DNA of 64,000 nucleotides from Prado023 sp963706875 (GTDB lineage Bacteria > Actinomycetota > Actinomycetes > S36-B12 > CAIYMF01): positions 372,001 to 436,000 of the forward strand of contig CAVPNW010000021.1 in the NCBI GenBank assembly GCA_963706875.1. Direction: 5' to 3'. Below, one piece after another: positions 7,752 to 15,307 of the stretch. Position 1 is the stretch's first letter, and every line of letters begins with the position of its first letter. The translations under genes and the position numbers were made by a program. Under the pieces are notes generated by a model. It saw only the letters and a list, made by a program, of their open reading frames with translations. It was not told the origin of the DNA and searched no databases.

Positions 7752-8645
7752 ATGTCCACATCCACGCCGGAACCGCTTCCGGCGCCCGACGGCCAGGAGC
7801 TGCGCGCCCTCGCCGACGAGTGGGGCCTGACCTCGAGCTCGGCGCGCCAGCCGATCGGCAGCTACATCCGCGAGCTCTGGACCCGGCGTGACTTCATCAT
7901 CTCGATGGCCAGCAGCCGGAACACCGCGCAGTACTCCGACACGGTCCTGGGCCGCTTCTGGCAGGTGCTCGCCCCGATCCTGAACGCGATCGTCTACTTC
8001 TTCGTGTTCGGCGTGCTGCTCAACACCAGCAAGGGGATCGAGAACTTCGTCGCCTTCCTGGTGGCCGGCGTCTTCACATTCACCTACACCCAGCGGGCGG
8101 TCACAGGCGGAGCGAAGGCGATCGCGAACAACCGCTCGCTGATCCGGGCCATCCACTTCCCCCGGGCGGTGCTGCCGCTGGCGGTGATCGTGCAGGAGGT
8201 GCAGCAGCAGGTCGTCTCCCTGATCATCCTGTGCGGCATCGTCTTCCTCACCGGGGAGCCGATCAGCTGGCACTGGCTGGGACTGATCCCGGTGATGCTC
8301 CTGCAGACCATGTTCAACGCCGGGCTGTGCATGATGGTCGCCCGTTGGACCGCCGCCAGCCAGGACGTGACCCAGCTGATCCCCTTCGTGATGACCACCT
8401 GGCGCTATGTCTCCGGGGTGTTCTACAGCATCTACATCTTCACCGAGAACTCACCGGCGTGGGTCCGCGACCTGCTGTACGCCAACCCGGCGACGGTCTA
8501 CATCGAGCTGGTCCGCGTGTCGCTGATGACCAGCCACTCGGCCCCGGGCTTCCTGTGGTGGTACGCGGCGGCGTGGGGTGTCGGGACCCTGCTGGTCGGC
8601 TTCTTCGTGTTCTACCGCGCCGAGGAGTCCTACGCCCGTGGCTGA
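7752..8645 (+). CDS. Polysaccharide ABC exporter permease (Wzm/TagG type)
   Basis: A 297-residue inner-membrane subunit of an ABC-2 exporter for a lipid-linked polysaccharide or teichoic-acid-like polymer. It has a soluble N-terminal segment of about 60 residues, then about six hydrophobic helices. The family motif is DTVLGRFWQVLAPILNAIVYFFVFG. The segment WRYVSGVFYSIYIF near the middle and YANPATVYIELVR before the last helices are also typical. The ATG at 7752 has AGGAG five bases upstream. Its stop overlaps the ATPase gene start by 8 bases, so the two form one unit. Confidence 0.9.
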   Translation: MSTSTPEPLPAPDGQELRALADEWGLTSSSARQPIGSYIRELWTRRDFIISMASSRNTAQYSDTVLGRFWQVLAPILNAIVYFFVFGVLLNTSKGIENFVAFLVAGVFTFTYTQRAVTGGAKAIANNRSLIRAIHFPRAVLPLAVIVQEVQQQVVSLIILCGIVFLTGEPISWHWLGLIPVMLLQTMFNAGLCMMVARWTAASQDVTQLIPFVMTTWRYVSGVFYSIYIFTENSPAWVRDLLYANPATVYIELVRVSLMTSHSAPGFLWWYAAAWGVGTLLVGFFVFYRAEESYARG

Positions 8646-9726
8646 GCACGAAGCGCCCGGGGCCCCGGGGACTCCCGTCGAGGAACGGGCACCGACCGTC
8701 GTCTGCGACGACCTGAACGTGGTCTACAAGGTCATGTCCCAGGGGGGCTCGTCCTCGGCGGCCGTCTCGGCGCGCAAGCTGCTGCGGGGACAGGGCCGGG
8801 GGGAGGTGTACCGGCGGGTCCACGCCGTGCGGGGCGTCTCCTTCGTCGCGCGCGAGGGTGACGCCATCGCGCTGATCGGGCGCAACGGATCAGGCAAGTC
8901 CACACTCCTGCGGGCGATCGCCGGGCTGCTGCCGGCAGAGTCCGGCGCTGTCTACACCTCCGGGAAGCCGTCGCTGCTGGGCGTGAACGCAGCCCTGATG
9001 CGCGACCTGTCCGGGGAGCGCAACATCCTGCTCGGCTGCATGGCGATGGGCATGACCCGTGAGGAGGCACTGGCCCGTCGCGACTGGATCGTTGAGTTCG
9101 CCGACCTCGGTGAGTTCATCAGCCTGCCCATGACCGCGTACTCCTCGGGCATGGCCGCCCGCCTGAGGTTCGCGATCGCGGCATCCACGAGCCACGAGAT
9201 CCTGATGATCGACGAGGCGCTGGCCACCGGCGACGCCGAGTTCCGTCGCCGCAGCGAGAAGCGGATCATGCAGCTGCGCGACGAGGCTGGGACCGTGTTC
9301 CTCGTCTCGCACTCGCTGGGCGTGGTCCGGATGACCTGCAACCGGGCGATCTGGCTGGAGAAGGGCCAGGTCGTCATGGACGCCGAGGCCAATGAGGTCG
9401 TCGACGCCTACGAGGCGATGTACGACCCGGAGCAGGAGGCGCAGGAGCGCAAGCGGCTGCGGGCCAAGAAGCGCAAGGAGCGCCAGGCGGCCGAGGCTGC
9501 GGCCCGGCAGGTCGCGGAGGAGGCCCGCGCCCAGCGCGAGGCGGCGGCGGCAGCGGGAGGCGCCGGGGTGCCTGTTGCGGCGGTGACCGGAGGAGGGGTG
9601 CCGCCCGAACCGCAGGTGGCCGCTCCGCCCGAGACTGTGCCGACCGAGACCGTGCTGCCCGAGCCTGTGCCGCCCGACACCGTGCCGCCCGGGACCGCCC
9701 CCACCGACACCGAGCGGCCCGCCTGA
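8638..9726 (+). CDS. Polysaccharide ABC exporter ATPase (Wzt/TagH type) with Pro-rich tail
   Basis: A 362-residue ATPase partner of the upstream permease. The nucleotide-binding domain has Walker A GRNGSGKST, a signature-like YSSGMAARLRF, Walker B ILMIDEALATGD and the switch His in LVSHSLG. Divergent signatures of this kind are typical of Wzt/TagH proteins. After the domain, from about residue 270, comes a highly charged coiled-coil stretch (KRLRAKKRKERQAAEAAARQ) and then a tail of imperfect Pro/Thr/Val repeats such as ETVPTETVLPEP. This tail is not the carbohydrate-binding beta-sandwich of classical Wzt and has no obvious function. The GTG at 8638 is within the permease gene's last codons. 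Confidence 0.9.
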   Translation: MAEHEAPGAPGTPVEERAPTVVCDDLNVVYKVMSQGGSSSAAVSARKLLRGQGRGEVYRRVHAVRGVSFVAREGDAIALIGRNGSGKSTLLRAIAGLLPAESGAVYTSGKPSLLGVNAALMRDLSGERNILLGCMAMGMTREEALARRDWIVEFADLGEFISLPMTAYSSGMAARLRFAIAASTSHEILMIDEALATGDAEFRRRSEKRIMQLRDEAGTVFLVSHSLGVVRMTCNRAIWLEKGQVVMDAEANEVVDAYEAMYDPEQEAQERKRLRAKKRKERQAAEAAARQVAEEARAQREAAAAAGGAGVPVAAVTGGGVPPEPQVAAPPETVPTETVLPEPVPPDTVPPGTAPTDTERPA

Positions 9727-9728
9727 CG

Positions 9729-10529
9729 GTGCTCGTCACCCGGATCGCCCCGACGCCCAGCGGCTACCTGCACGTCGGCAACGCCGTCAACTTCGTGCTC
9801 ACGCACTGGATGGCGCGCGCCCGAGGCGGCCGGCTGCTGCTGCGCATCGACGACTTCGACACGGGTCGCGCCCGGCCGGCCTACCTCGAGGACGTGTTCC
9901 GCACCCTGGACTGGCTGGGCATCGACATCGACGACGGCCCTTCCGGGCCGGCGGACTTCCACTCGTCGTGGTCGATGTCCACCCGGATCGACCAGTTCAG
10001 CCACGCGCGCGACCGTCTGGTCCAAGCCGGGCACGACTGCGTCTTCGTGTGCCGGTGCTCCCGGCACGACCTGGATGCCGACGGCCGGTGCGCGGCTGGC
10101 TGCCGGGGGCAGGGCCTGGCACTGGAGCCCGGGCGCTCTGCGCTGCGGATATCGGTCCCTGCCGGGTCCGAGCGCGGGCTCCCCCTCCAACCCGGTGACC
10201 ACGTGCTCTGGCGCCGCGACGACCTGCCCGCCTACCAGCTCGGCTCGGTGGTCGCCGACGAGGACCTCGCCGTGACCGCGATCGTGCGTGGGGTCGACCT
10301 CCTGGAGTCCTCGGCCCTGCAGCTGCACCTGGCCGGGCTCCTGCCGGCCCCGGGCTTCCAGCAGATCGACCTGCGCCACCACGCTCTGCTGACCGCCCCG
10401 GACGGGCACAAGCTGAGCAAGAGCGCCGGGGCACAGGCCCACCCCCTGCCACACACCGATGGCCTGCGCGAGCAGGTCCTGACCTGGGCGCGGGAGCTCG
10501 GCACGCCCATCGGGATCAGCCGCCCCTGA
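9729..10529 (+). CDS. gluQ: Glutamyl-Q tRNA(Asp) synthetase-like protein
   Basis: A 266-residue truncated class I glutamyl-tRNA synthetase paralogue lacking the anticodon-binding domain. The HIGH-type motif is in PTPSGYLHVGN (residues 8-18) and the KMSKS-type motif is HKLSKS near residue 226. A Cys-rich insert, CRCSRHDLDADGRCAAGC, matches the zinc site of this family. In proteobacteria GluQ glutamylates queuosine in tRNA-Asp; whether this actinomycete makes queuosine is not visible. The GTG start comes two bases after the ATPase stop. A role linked to the exporter is not implied by its sequence. Confidence 0.85.
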   Translation: MLVTRIAPTPSGYLHVGNAVNFVLTHWMARARGGRLLLRIDDFDTGRARPAYLEDVFRTLDWLGIDIDDGPSGPADFHSSWSMSTRIDQFSHARDRLVQAGHDCVFVCRCSRHDLDADGRCAAGCRGQGLALEPGRSALRISVPAGSERGLPLQPGDHVLWRRDDLPAYQLGSVVADEDLAVTAIVRGVDLLESSALQLHLAGLLPAPGFQQIDLRHHALLTAPDGHKLSKSAGAQAHPLPHTDGLREQVLTWARELGTPIGISRP

Positions 10530-10540
10530 CCGCCGGGGCG
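10521..10540. terminator. Stem-loop over the gluQ stop codon
   Basis: CGCCCC (10521-10526) pairs with GGGGCG (10535-10540) around an 8-base loop containing the TGA. It separates gluQ from the convergent carbonic-anhydrase-like gene, but is short and without T tract. Confidence 0.3.
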
Positions 10541-10570
10541 CACCGCCGCCCACCGCGACGACCCGGCAGC

Positions 10571-11311
10571 TCACAGCGTCAGCGCGCGCTCCCCGGTCAG
10601 GGTGCTGTGGATCCGCGGGCCGTGGGCCTGGAACCAGTCCCCCGTGGCCGTGTGGATCAGGACGCCGGTCACCACAGCGGTCTGTACCTCCCGCTCGGGA
10701 ACTGCCGCGTCCTGGATCCAGCCCAGCAGGTCGCGCAGGTCCTCGTCGATGACCCGCGCGACGACCTGGGTCAGCTCCACCGGCTCGGGGATCTCCCCGT
10801 AGACCAGCGCGGTCAGGACGCGCTGACGCAGGAGGCTCATCTCGGGGTCGACCGGGTCGTACCCCAGCCGCAGCCGGCTGGTGAGAAGCTCGTCACGGAA
10901 CGCCATGAGGGCCCCGCACGTGCGTGACGACACCTCCTGGTGCTCGCGGCGCAGGTAGCCGAAGGTACCCGAGCCATCCACCCCGATGTGCGCGGCTGCC
11001 ACGATGACGTAGCGCACCGGCGCTCCGGGCTCGAGCGGCGCATGGCTAGCCACGGCGGCGATCCCCGTGCGGCCGACTGTGAGCAGCCCGCCCAGAGACC
11101 CGAGCTGGAACGCAGGGCCCCACACGGCCTCGAGGAGGGCTGCGAAGGGGAAGCACACCTCATCACGGCACACGCCCACCGCGAGCAGTGCCGTGTCGGC
11201 GTCGAACCCCGCACCCAGGCACGCGTCGCGCCACGAGGAGACGAAGTCGACCGCCGGCACGGCCCCGGGGAACTCGTCGCGGATCTGGCGGTCGAGTGTC
11301 CGGGTCGGCAT
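10571..11311 (-). CDS. LCIB/LCIC-type carbonic anhydrase-like protein
   Basis: A 246-residue protein from the ATG at 11311 (GAGG five bases upstream). It fits the limiting-CO2-inducible B/C family, whose members are zinc enzymes with a beta-carbonic-anhydrase-like fold, first known from algae. It shows FPGAVPAVDFVSSW, then CRDE at residues 48-51, GSLGGLLTVGRTGIAAVASHAP with His90, AAHIGVDGSGTFGYLRREHQ and SSRTCGAL with Cys132. Cys48, His90 and Cys132 are the expected zinc ligands, and R49/D50 may form the Arg-Asp dyad. The C-terminal third (residues 150-246) is helical and less familiar. It lies 7 bases after the aldose epimerase gene in one operon. Activity is inferred from family only. Confidence 0.75.
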   Translation of the reverse strand: MPTRTLDRQIRDEFPGAVPAVDFVSSWRDACLGAGFDADTALLAVGVCRDEVCFPFAALLEAVWGPAFQLGSLGGLLTVGRTGIAAVASHAPLEPGAPVRYVIVAAAHIGVDGSGTFGYLRREHQEVSSRTCGALMAFRDELLTSRLRLGYDPVDPEMSLLRQRVLTALVYGEIPEPVELTQVVARVIDEDLRDLLGWIQDAAVPEREVQTAVVTGVLIHTATGDWFQAHGPRIHSTLTGERALTL

Positions 11312-11318
11312 GGCAGCC

Positions 11319-12290
11319 TCAGCTGGTGCGGTCCACCGAGATGGTGAACGCGGCGCGGAACGTGCCCCCGCGCGGGACGACCTCCATCGGGTCCTGGCCG
11401 GAGAAGGGATCACTGGCCGCGGTCATCGGCTCGATGCAGATGTGGTCGCGGTGCGGCGGGCCGTAGAGGATCGCCCAGTCGTAGCCCATGTCGAAACGGA
11501 TCGACATCCTCCTGCCATTGCCGCGGATGTAGGCAGTGGTGCCGTTGGCGACATCGGCGTACAGGTCGTCCAGCGCCCGGTCACCGAGCTTGCCGATGAT
11601 CGGCTCCACCTCCTCCCGGGTGCCGGTCGGGAGCTTCGTGGAGTCCAGCGGGCAGCGCCGCGTGAACGGGAAGTAGACGTCCCACTCGCTGCGCTCGAGG
11701 CCCGGGATCGACAGGTACGGGTGCCAGCCGAAGGCGATGGGCACCTCGTCCTGCCCAGTGGCGATGATCGCGGTGCTGAAGGTCAGCGAGGTGGCCCGCA
11801 GGGTGGCCTTGAGCTCGATGTGGTGCTCGAACGGGAAGGCCGCGAAGTCGATCCGCTTCTGGTCGAAGACCAGCCGGGCGGTGATCCACGCCTCGTCGGC
11901 GTTCGCCTCGACCTCGACGATGTCCCAGTCGCTGCTGCCGCGCAGCAGCCCGTGGATCGGCTGGCCGTAGGCATCGAACCGCAGGTTGGGCGTGTTCGGG
12001 TTGACGTCGATCCGGCGCACCCCGCCACCCTCGTGGACCACGGCGTAGGCCATCTTCCCCAACCGGTTGGCCCACGGCGCGAGGATGGGGACGCCGAACG
12101 TCCGTCCGGTCTCGATGTATCCGCCGAGGCCGTAGCGCTGGCCGAGCATCTCGTCACCGTCATGGGTCATGGAGTTGCAGACCATCCCCGCCTTCGGCAC
12201 GAACGAGGCCGTGACGTTGGCCGGGGAGATCAGCGTGACGACCTCGAGCTCGGGGAACTCCGGATGGGGACCGCGGGTGATCTCGTACAC
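11319..12290 (-). CDS. Aldose 1-epimerase family protein
   Basis: A 323-residue galactose-mutarotase-like beta-sandwich protein. It would interconvert sugar anomers, or act on a hexose-6-phosphate as some family members do. Visible landmarks are GVPILAPWANRL near residue 65, the His-containing GQPIHGLLRGSSDW near residue 108, and IAFGWHPYLSIPG near residue 195. The later segment ILYGPPHRDHICIEPMT carries the Glu expected as catalytic base. The GTG start at 12290 is 7 bases after a TAGGCT box, so the two-gene mRNA with the downstream LCIB-type gene is probably leaderless. Substrate is not determinable. Confidence 0.85.
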   Translation of the reverse strand: MYEITRGPHPEFPELEVVTLISPANVTASFVPKAGMVCNSMTHDGDEMLGQRYGLGGYIETGRTFGVPILAPWANRLGKMAYAVVHEGGGVRRIDVNPNTPNLRFDAYGQPIHGLLRGSSDWDIVEVEANADEAWITARLVFDQKRIDFAAFPFEHHIELKATLRATSLTFSTAIIATGQDEVPIAFGWHPYLSIPGLERSEWDVYFPFTRRCPLDSTKLPTGTREEVEPIIGKLGDRALDDLYADVANGTTAYIRGNGRRMSIRFDMGYDWAILYGPPHRDHICIEPMTAASDPFSGQDPMEVVPRGGTFRAAFTISVDRTS

Positions 12291-12297
12291 GTTGATG

Positions 12298-12303
12298 AGC
12301 CTA
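12298..12303 (-). promoter_or_regulatory. -10 box, leaderless epimerase/LCIB operon promoter
   Basis: Minus-strand TAGGCT, 7 bases, then GTG at 12290. No ribosome-binding site precedes that GTG. Confidence 0.6.
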
Positions 12304-12341
12304 TTGCCCGTTGCCCGGCGAGGCGCACCCCGGCCCGCGAC

Positions 12342-13499
12342 TCAGTCGACCGGCATCCCCAGGTCACGGGCGATCAGCATCCGTTGGACCTCCGAGGTGC
12401 CCTCGCCGATCTCCAGGATCTTCGCGTCCCGGTAGAACCGTCCCGCCGGCGAGTCGACCATGAAGCCGTACCCACCATGCACCTGCGTGGCTGCGCGCGC
12501 GTTGTCCATTGCGGCCTCGGAGCTGTAGAGCTTGGCGATGCTGGCCTCGCGGGCGAACGGCATGCCCTCATGCATCAGCCCGGCCGCCTGGCGCCAGGCC
12601 AGGCGCGACAGATGGGCCCGGACCTCCATGTCGGCGATCATGAACTGGATCGCCTGCCGCCCGGCGATCGGCTGGCCGAACGACTCGCGCGTGGCGGCGT
12701 AGGCCAGTGACTCGTCCACGCAGCCCTGGGCCAGCCCGGTGGCCAGTGCCGCGATCGCAACGCGCCCCTCGGCCAGGATCGACAGGAACTGCGCGTAGCC
12801 CCGCCCGCGAACCCCGACGAGGTTGGCCAGCGGGACGCGCACGTCGGTGAAGCTCAGCTCGTGGGTGTCCGAGGCGTTCCACCCGACCTTGGCGTACTCC
12901 GGGGCCACCTCGAAGCCCGGGGTGCCCGACGGCACGATGATCGCCGAGATCTCGGGGCGGCCGTCCGCGCGGGTGCCGGTCACGGCCGTGACGGTCACCA
13001 GGCCGGTGATCGCGGTGCCCGAGTTGGTGATGAACGACTTGGACCCGTTGATCACCCAGTCGTCGCCGTCGACCACGGCGGTCGTGCGCACGCTGCCGGC
13101 ATCCGAGCCGCTGCCCGACTCGGTCAGGCCGAAGGCGCCGAGCATCTCGCCCGCTGCGAGCCGGGGCAGCCACGTGGCCCGCTGCTCCTGCGTGCCGAAG
13201 CGCAGGATCGGCATCGCCCCCAGGGAGACGCCGGCCTCCAGCGTGATGGCGACCGACGAGTCCACCCGGGCCAGCTCCTCGATCGCCACGCAGAGCGCGA
13301 CGTAGTCCCCGCCCATGCCGCCGTACTCCTCGGGGATCGGCAGGCCGAACAGGCCCATCTCGCCCATCCGGCGCACCAGGGGCAGCGGGAACTCGCCTCG
13401 GCGGTAGTAGTCGCCGATGACCGGAGCGACCTCGTCATGGGCGAAGCGGGCGACCACCTCGCGGAGTTCGTCGTGCTCGGGTGAGAGGTCGAGATTCAT
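12342..13499 (-). CDS. Acyl-CoA dehydrogenase (second copy)
   Basis: A 385-residue flavoprotein, MNLDLSPEHDEL at the N-terminus. It has LTESGSGSDAGS, WVINGSKSFITNSG, RESFGQPIAGRQAIQFMIADMEV and HGGYGFMVDSPAGRFYRDAK. The catalytic-base region is LEIGEGTSEVQRMLIAR, the Glu position of short-chain-type enzymes. It differs clearly from the enzyme at 1489-2655, so it is not a recent duplicate. The ATG at 13499 is preceded by CAGGAGGCAGCCC, a strong ribosome-binding site, which decides the start over longer upstream frames. Likely in fatty-acid or branched-chain acyl-CoA oxidation. Confidence 0.92.
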   Translation of the reverse strand: MNLDLSPEHDELREVVARFAHDEVAPVIGDYYRRGEFPLPLVRRMGEMGLFGLPIPEEYGGMGGDYVALCVAIEELARVDSSVAITLEAGVSLGAMPILRFGTQEQRATWLPRLAAGEMLGAFGLTESGSGSDAGSVRTTAVVDGDDWVINGSKSFITNSGTAITGLVTVTAVTGTRADGRPEISAIIVPSGTPGFEVAPEYAKVGWNASDTHELSFTDVRVPLANLVGVRGRGYAQFLSILAEGRVAIAALATGLAQGCVDESLAYAATRESFGQPIAGRQAIQFMIADMEVRAHLSRLAWRQAAGLMHEGMPFAREASIAKLYSSEAAMDNARAATQVHGGYGFMVDSPAGRFYRDAKILEIGEGTSEVQRMLIARDLGMPVD

Positions 13500-13517
13500 G
13501 GGCTGCCTCCTGGGTCT

Positions 13518-13537
13518 GTGGGACAGTTCCCACGGTA
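13518..13537 (-). promoter_or_regulatory. Palindrome over the second acyl-CoA dehydrogenase promoter
   Basis: GTGGGA-CAGT-TCCCAC (13518-13533) is a perfect 6-bp palindrome directly downstream of, and overlapping, a minus-strand TACCGT -10-like box (13532-13537). Its place fits a repressor operator. Confidence 0.4.
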
Positions 13538-13607
13538 GGGGATCGTGGTGAGACACTTCACAGGGCAGGGCGGTGTGCGCCCTGACGTGAACGGGTATCC
13601 AGCGCGC

Positions 13608-14135
13608 ATGACACAGGCGCAGGCACAGGCACAGGTGGTGGAGTCGACCGTGGACGGACGGGCACAGGGCCGGGTGGCCGGTGCCGCGCGGCGGCTGGGC
13701 GCCGAGGTCGCCAAGTTCGGCACCATCGGGGCGTTCGCCTTCGTCATCGACGTCACCCTGTTCAACGTCCTGCGCGCCGGGGCGCTGTCCGACAGCCCAC
13801 TGACTGCCAAGACGATCAGCGTGATCGTGGCCACCGCCTTCGCCTACGTGGGCAACCGGCACTGGACCTACCGCGACCGTGCCCGGACCGGCTACGGCCG
13901 CGAGACGGCACTGTTCTTCGCGACCAACGCGGCCGCCCTGCTCATCTCATGGGCGTGCCTGGCCTTCACGCACTACCTGCTCGGCCTGGACAGCCAGCTC
14001 GCCGACAACATCAGTGGGAACGTCATCGCCGTCGGCCTGGGCACGCTGTTCCGGTTCTGGGTGTACCGCACCTGGGTGTTCCCGACCGAGGACCCGGTCA
14101 GGGCCCCGGCCCCGGACCCCTCGCCGAGCATCTGA
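13608..14135 (+). CDS. GtrA-like family membrane protein
   Basis: A 175-residue protein with four hydrophobic helices: KFGTIGAFAFVIDVTLFNVLR, ISVIVATAFAYVGNRHWTYRDR, ETALFFATNAAALLISWACLAF and ISGNVIAVGLGTLFRFWVYRTWVF. The arrangement and the NRHWTY and FRFWVYRTWVF motifs are those of GtrA/DPMS-like proteins, which help move undecaprenyl- or decaprenyl-linked sugars across the membrane. The start is uncertain: ATG 13608 is chosen because the Gln/Ala repeat after it looks like a natural N-terminus, but in-frame GTG 13587 or ATG 13545 are possible. No flippase partner is adjacent. Confidence 0.85.
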   Translation: MTQAQAQAQVVESTVDGRAQGRVAGAARRLGAEVAKFGTIGAFAFVIDVTLFNVLRAGALSDSPLTAKTISVIVATAFAYVGNRHWTYRDRARTGYGRETALFFATNAAALLISWACLAFTHYLLGLDSQLADNISGNVIAVGLGTLFRFWVYRTWVFPTEDPVRAPAPDPSPSI

Positions 14136-14196
14136 CCCGCGCGGTCCCGCACGGGCCGACACGCGCACCGGCACCGCCCCGCCCGCGGCACCACCC

Positions 14197-15306
14197 TCAG
14201 CCGGCGGGCCGGCCCTCGCCCTCGGGACGACGCCGCAGGCTCAGCGATGTGGCGCGGACCAGGCCCATCCCCCGCAACGGCCGCGGGGCCAGGTGCCGCA
14301 GGACGTAGGCGTCCGGGTCGACGAGCGCACCCTCCGTGGCCGCGTCCAGCAGCGTGGACCCCGGCCGGGCGATGGCCGTGAGCCTGCTCGCGAGGTTGAC
14401 GGTGCCGCCGTAGAAGTCGCCCATGCGCGAGATGAGGTGACCAGTGGCCAGCCCGATCCGGAGGCTGAGCGCCTCGGCACCGGGCGCCGACAGCTCGTGC
14501 ATCTCCACCGCGATGGCCGCTGCGTCGTCGGCCTGGTCGCAGACGAACATGACCTCGTCGCCCAGGGTCTTGACCAGCCGCCCGCCGCGCCCGGCCACGA
14601 TGTCAGCGGCACCGGACTCGAACGCCTGCACCATCTGCGCCAGGTCCTCGTCGGCCATCACGCGGGTCAACCGGGTGAACCCCGCGATGTCCGCGAACCC
14701 CACTGTGGCCAGGGTCGGCTCCGAGGAGGCCTCGGCATCGTCAGCCACGAAGGCCAGCCCCCGCCCGATGACCGCCGCCAGGTGCCGCCGCCAGGCATGC
14801 ACCAGCAGGGACTCCAGCCCGGGCATGACGCCGGCCATCCCGTCGGCGACCGCCGACAGGTCCACCGGCGCCTCGGACTCGGCAAGGACCCGCGCCATCG
14901 TGTCGACCTGCCAGTCAGCCAGACGGGAGGCCGTCTGCCCCAGGCTGCGCACGACCTCGATCGTCGTGGCCTCGTCGAGGGTCCCGCTCGCGACCCAGCC
15001 TGTGAGCAGGCACAGCGACTCGACGTCGGTCGAGGTGAAGGCCGGGGCGGTTCCCACGTCCGCGAACCCCATCGCCCGCCAGTAGGGTCTCGCCTGCTCG
15101 ACGGTCAGCCCTGCTGCGACCGCGGCCTCCTCACGCGTGAAGACGGCAGGGTCCCCGAGGACGATCTCGGCGATCCGCGCGATCTGCCGCTGCCGCGGAT
15201 CGGGCTGGGCGTCAGACCCGGCCAGCCCAGCCCCCGTGTCCGCCAGCGCCGCCTCGGGCAGGAGCGCCGCCTCGGGCAGGTGGACCCCGTCGACGGGCTC
15301 GGTCAC
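14197..15306 (-). CDS. Class III adenylate/guanylate cyclase with N-terminal helical domain
   Basis: A 369-residue soluble protein. The C-terminal catalytic domain, from about residue 195, has metal-binding aspartates in VGFADIAGFT and LGDEVMFV. VKTLGDEV supplies the adenine-selective Lys position, and VNLASR the Asn/Arg pair, so adenylate cyclase activity is plausible. The N-terminal 190 residues contain PAVFTREEAAVAAGLTVEQARPYWRAMG, a helix-turn-helix-like segment seen in actinobacterial cyclases, and no membrane helices. The GTG start at 15306 follows the birA stop by one base, so it is probably co-transcribed with birA. Confidence 0.88.
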   Translation of the reverse strand: MTEPVDGVHLPEAALLPEAALADTGAGLAGSDAQPDPRQRQIARIAEIVLGDPAVFTREEAAVAAGLTVEQARPYWRAMGFADVGTAPAFTSTDVESLCLLTGWVASGTLDEATTIEVVRSLGQTASRLADWQVDTMARVLAESEAPVDLSAVADGMAGVMPGLESLLVHAWRRHLAAVIGRGLAFVADDAEASSEPTLATVGFADIAGFTRLTRVMADEDLAQMVQAFESGAADIVAGRGGRLVKTLGDEVMFVCDQADDAAAIAVEMHELSAPGAEALSLRIGLATGHLISRMGDFYGGTVNLASRLTAIARPGSTLLDAATEGALVDPDAYVLRHLAPRPLRGMGLVRATSLSLRRRPEGEGRPAG

Positions 15307-15307
15307 C

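Noticed and set aside
9630..9720. Short tandem units as a CRISPR-like or minisatellite array
   Set aside because: Units are in-frame, degenerate and code a Pro-rich tail; there are no spacers or cas genes.
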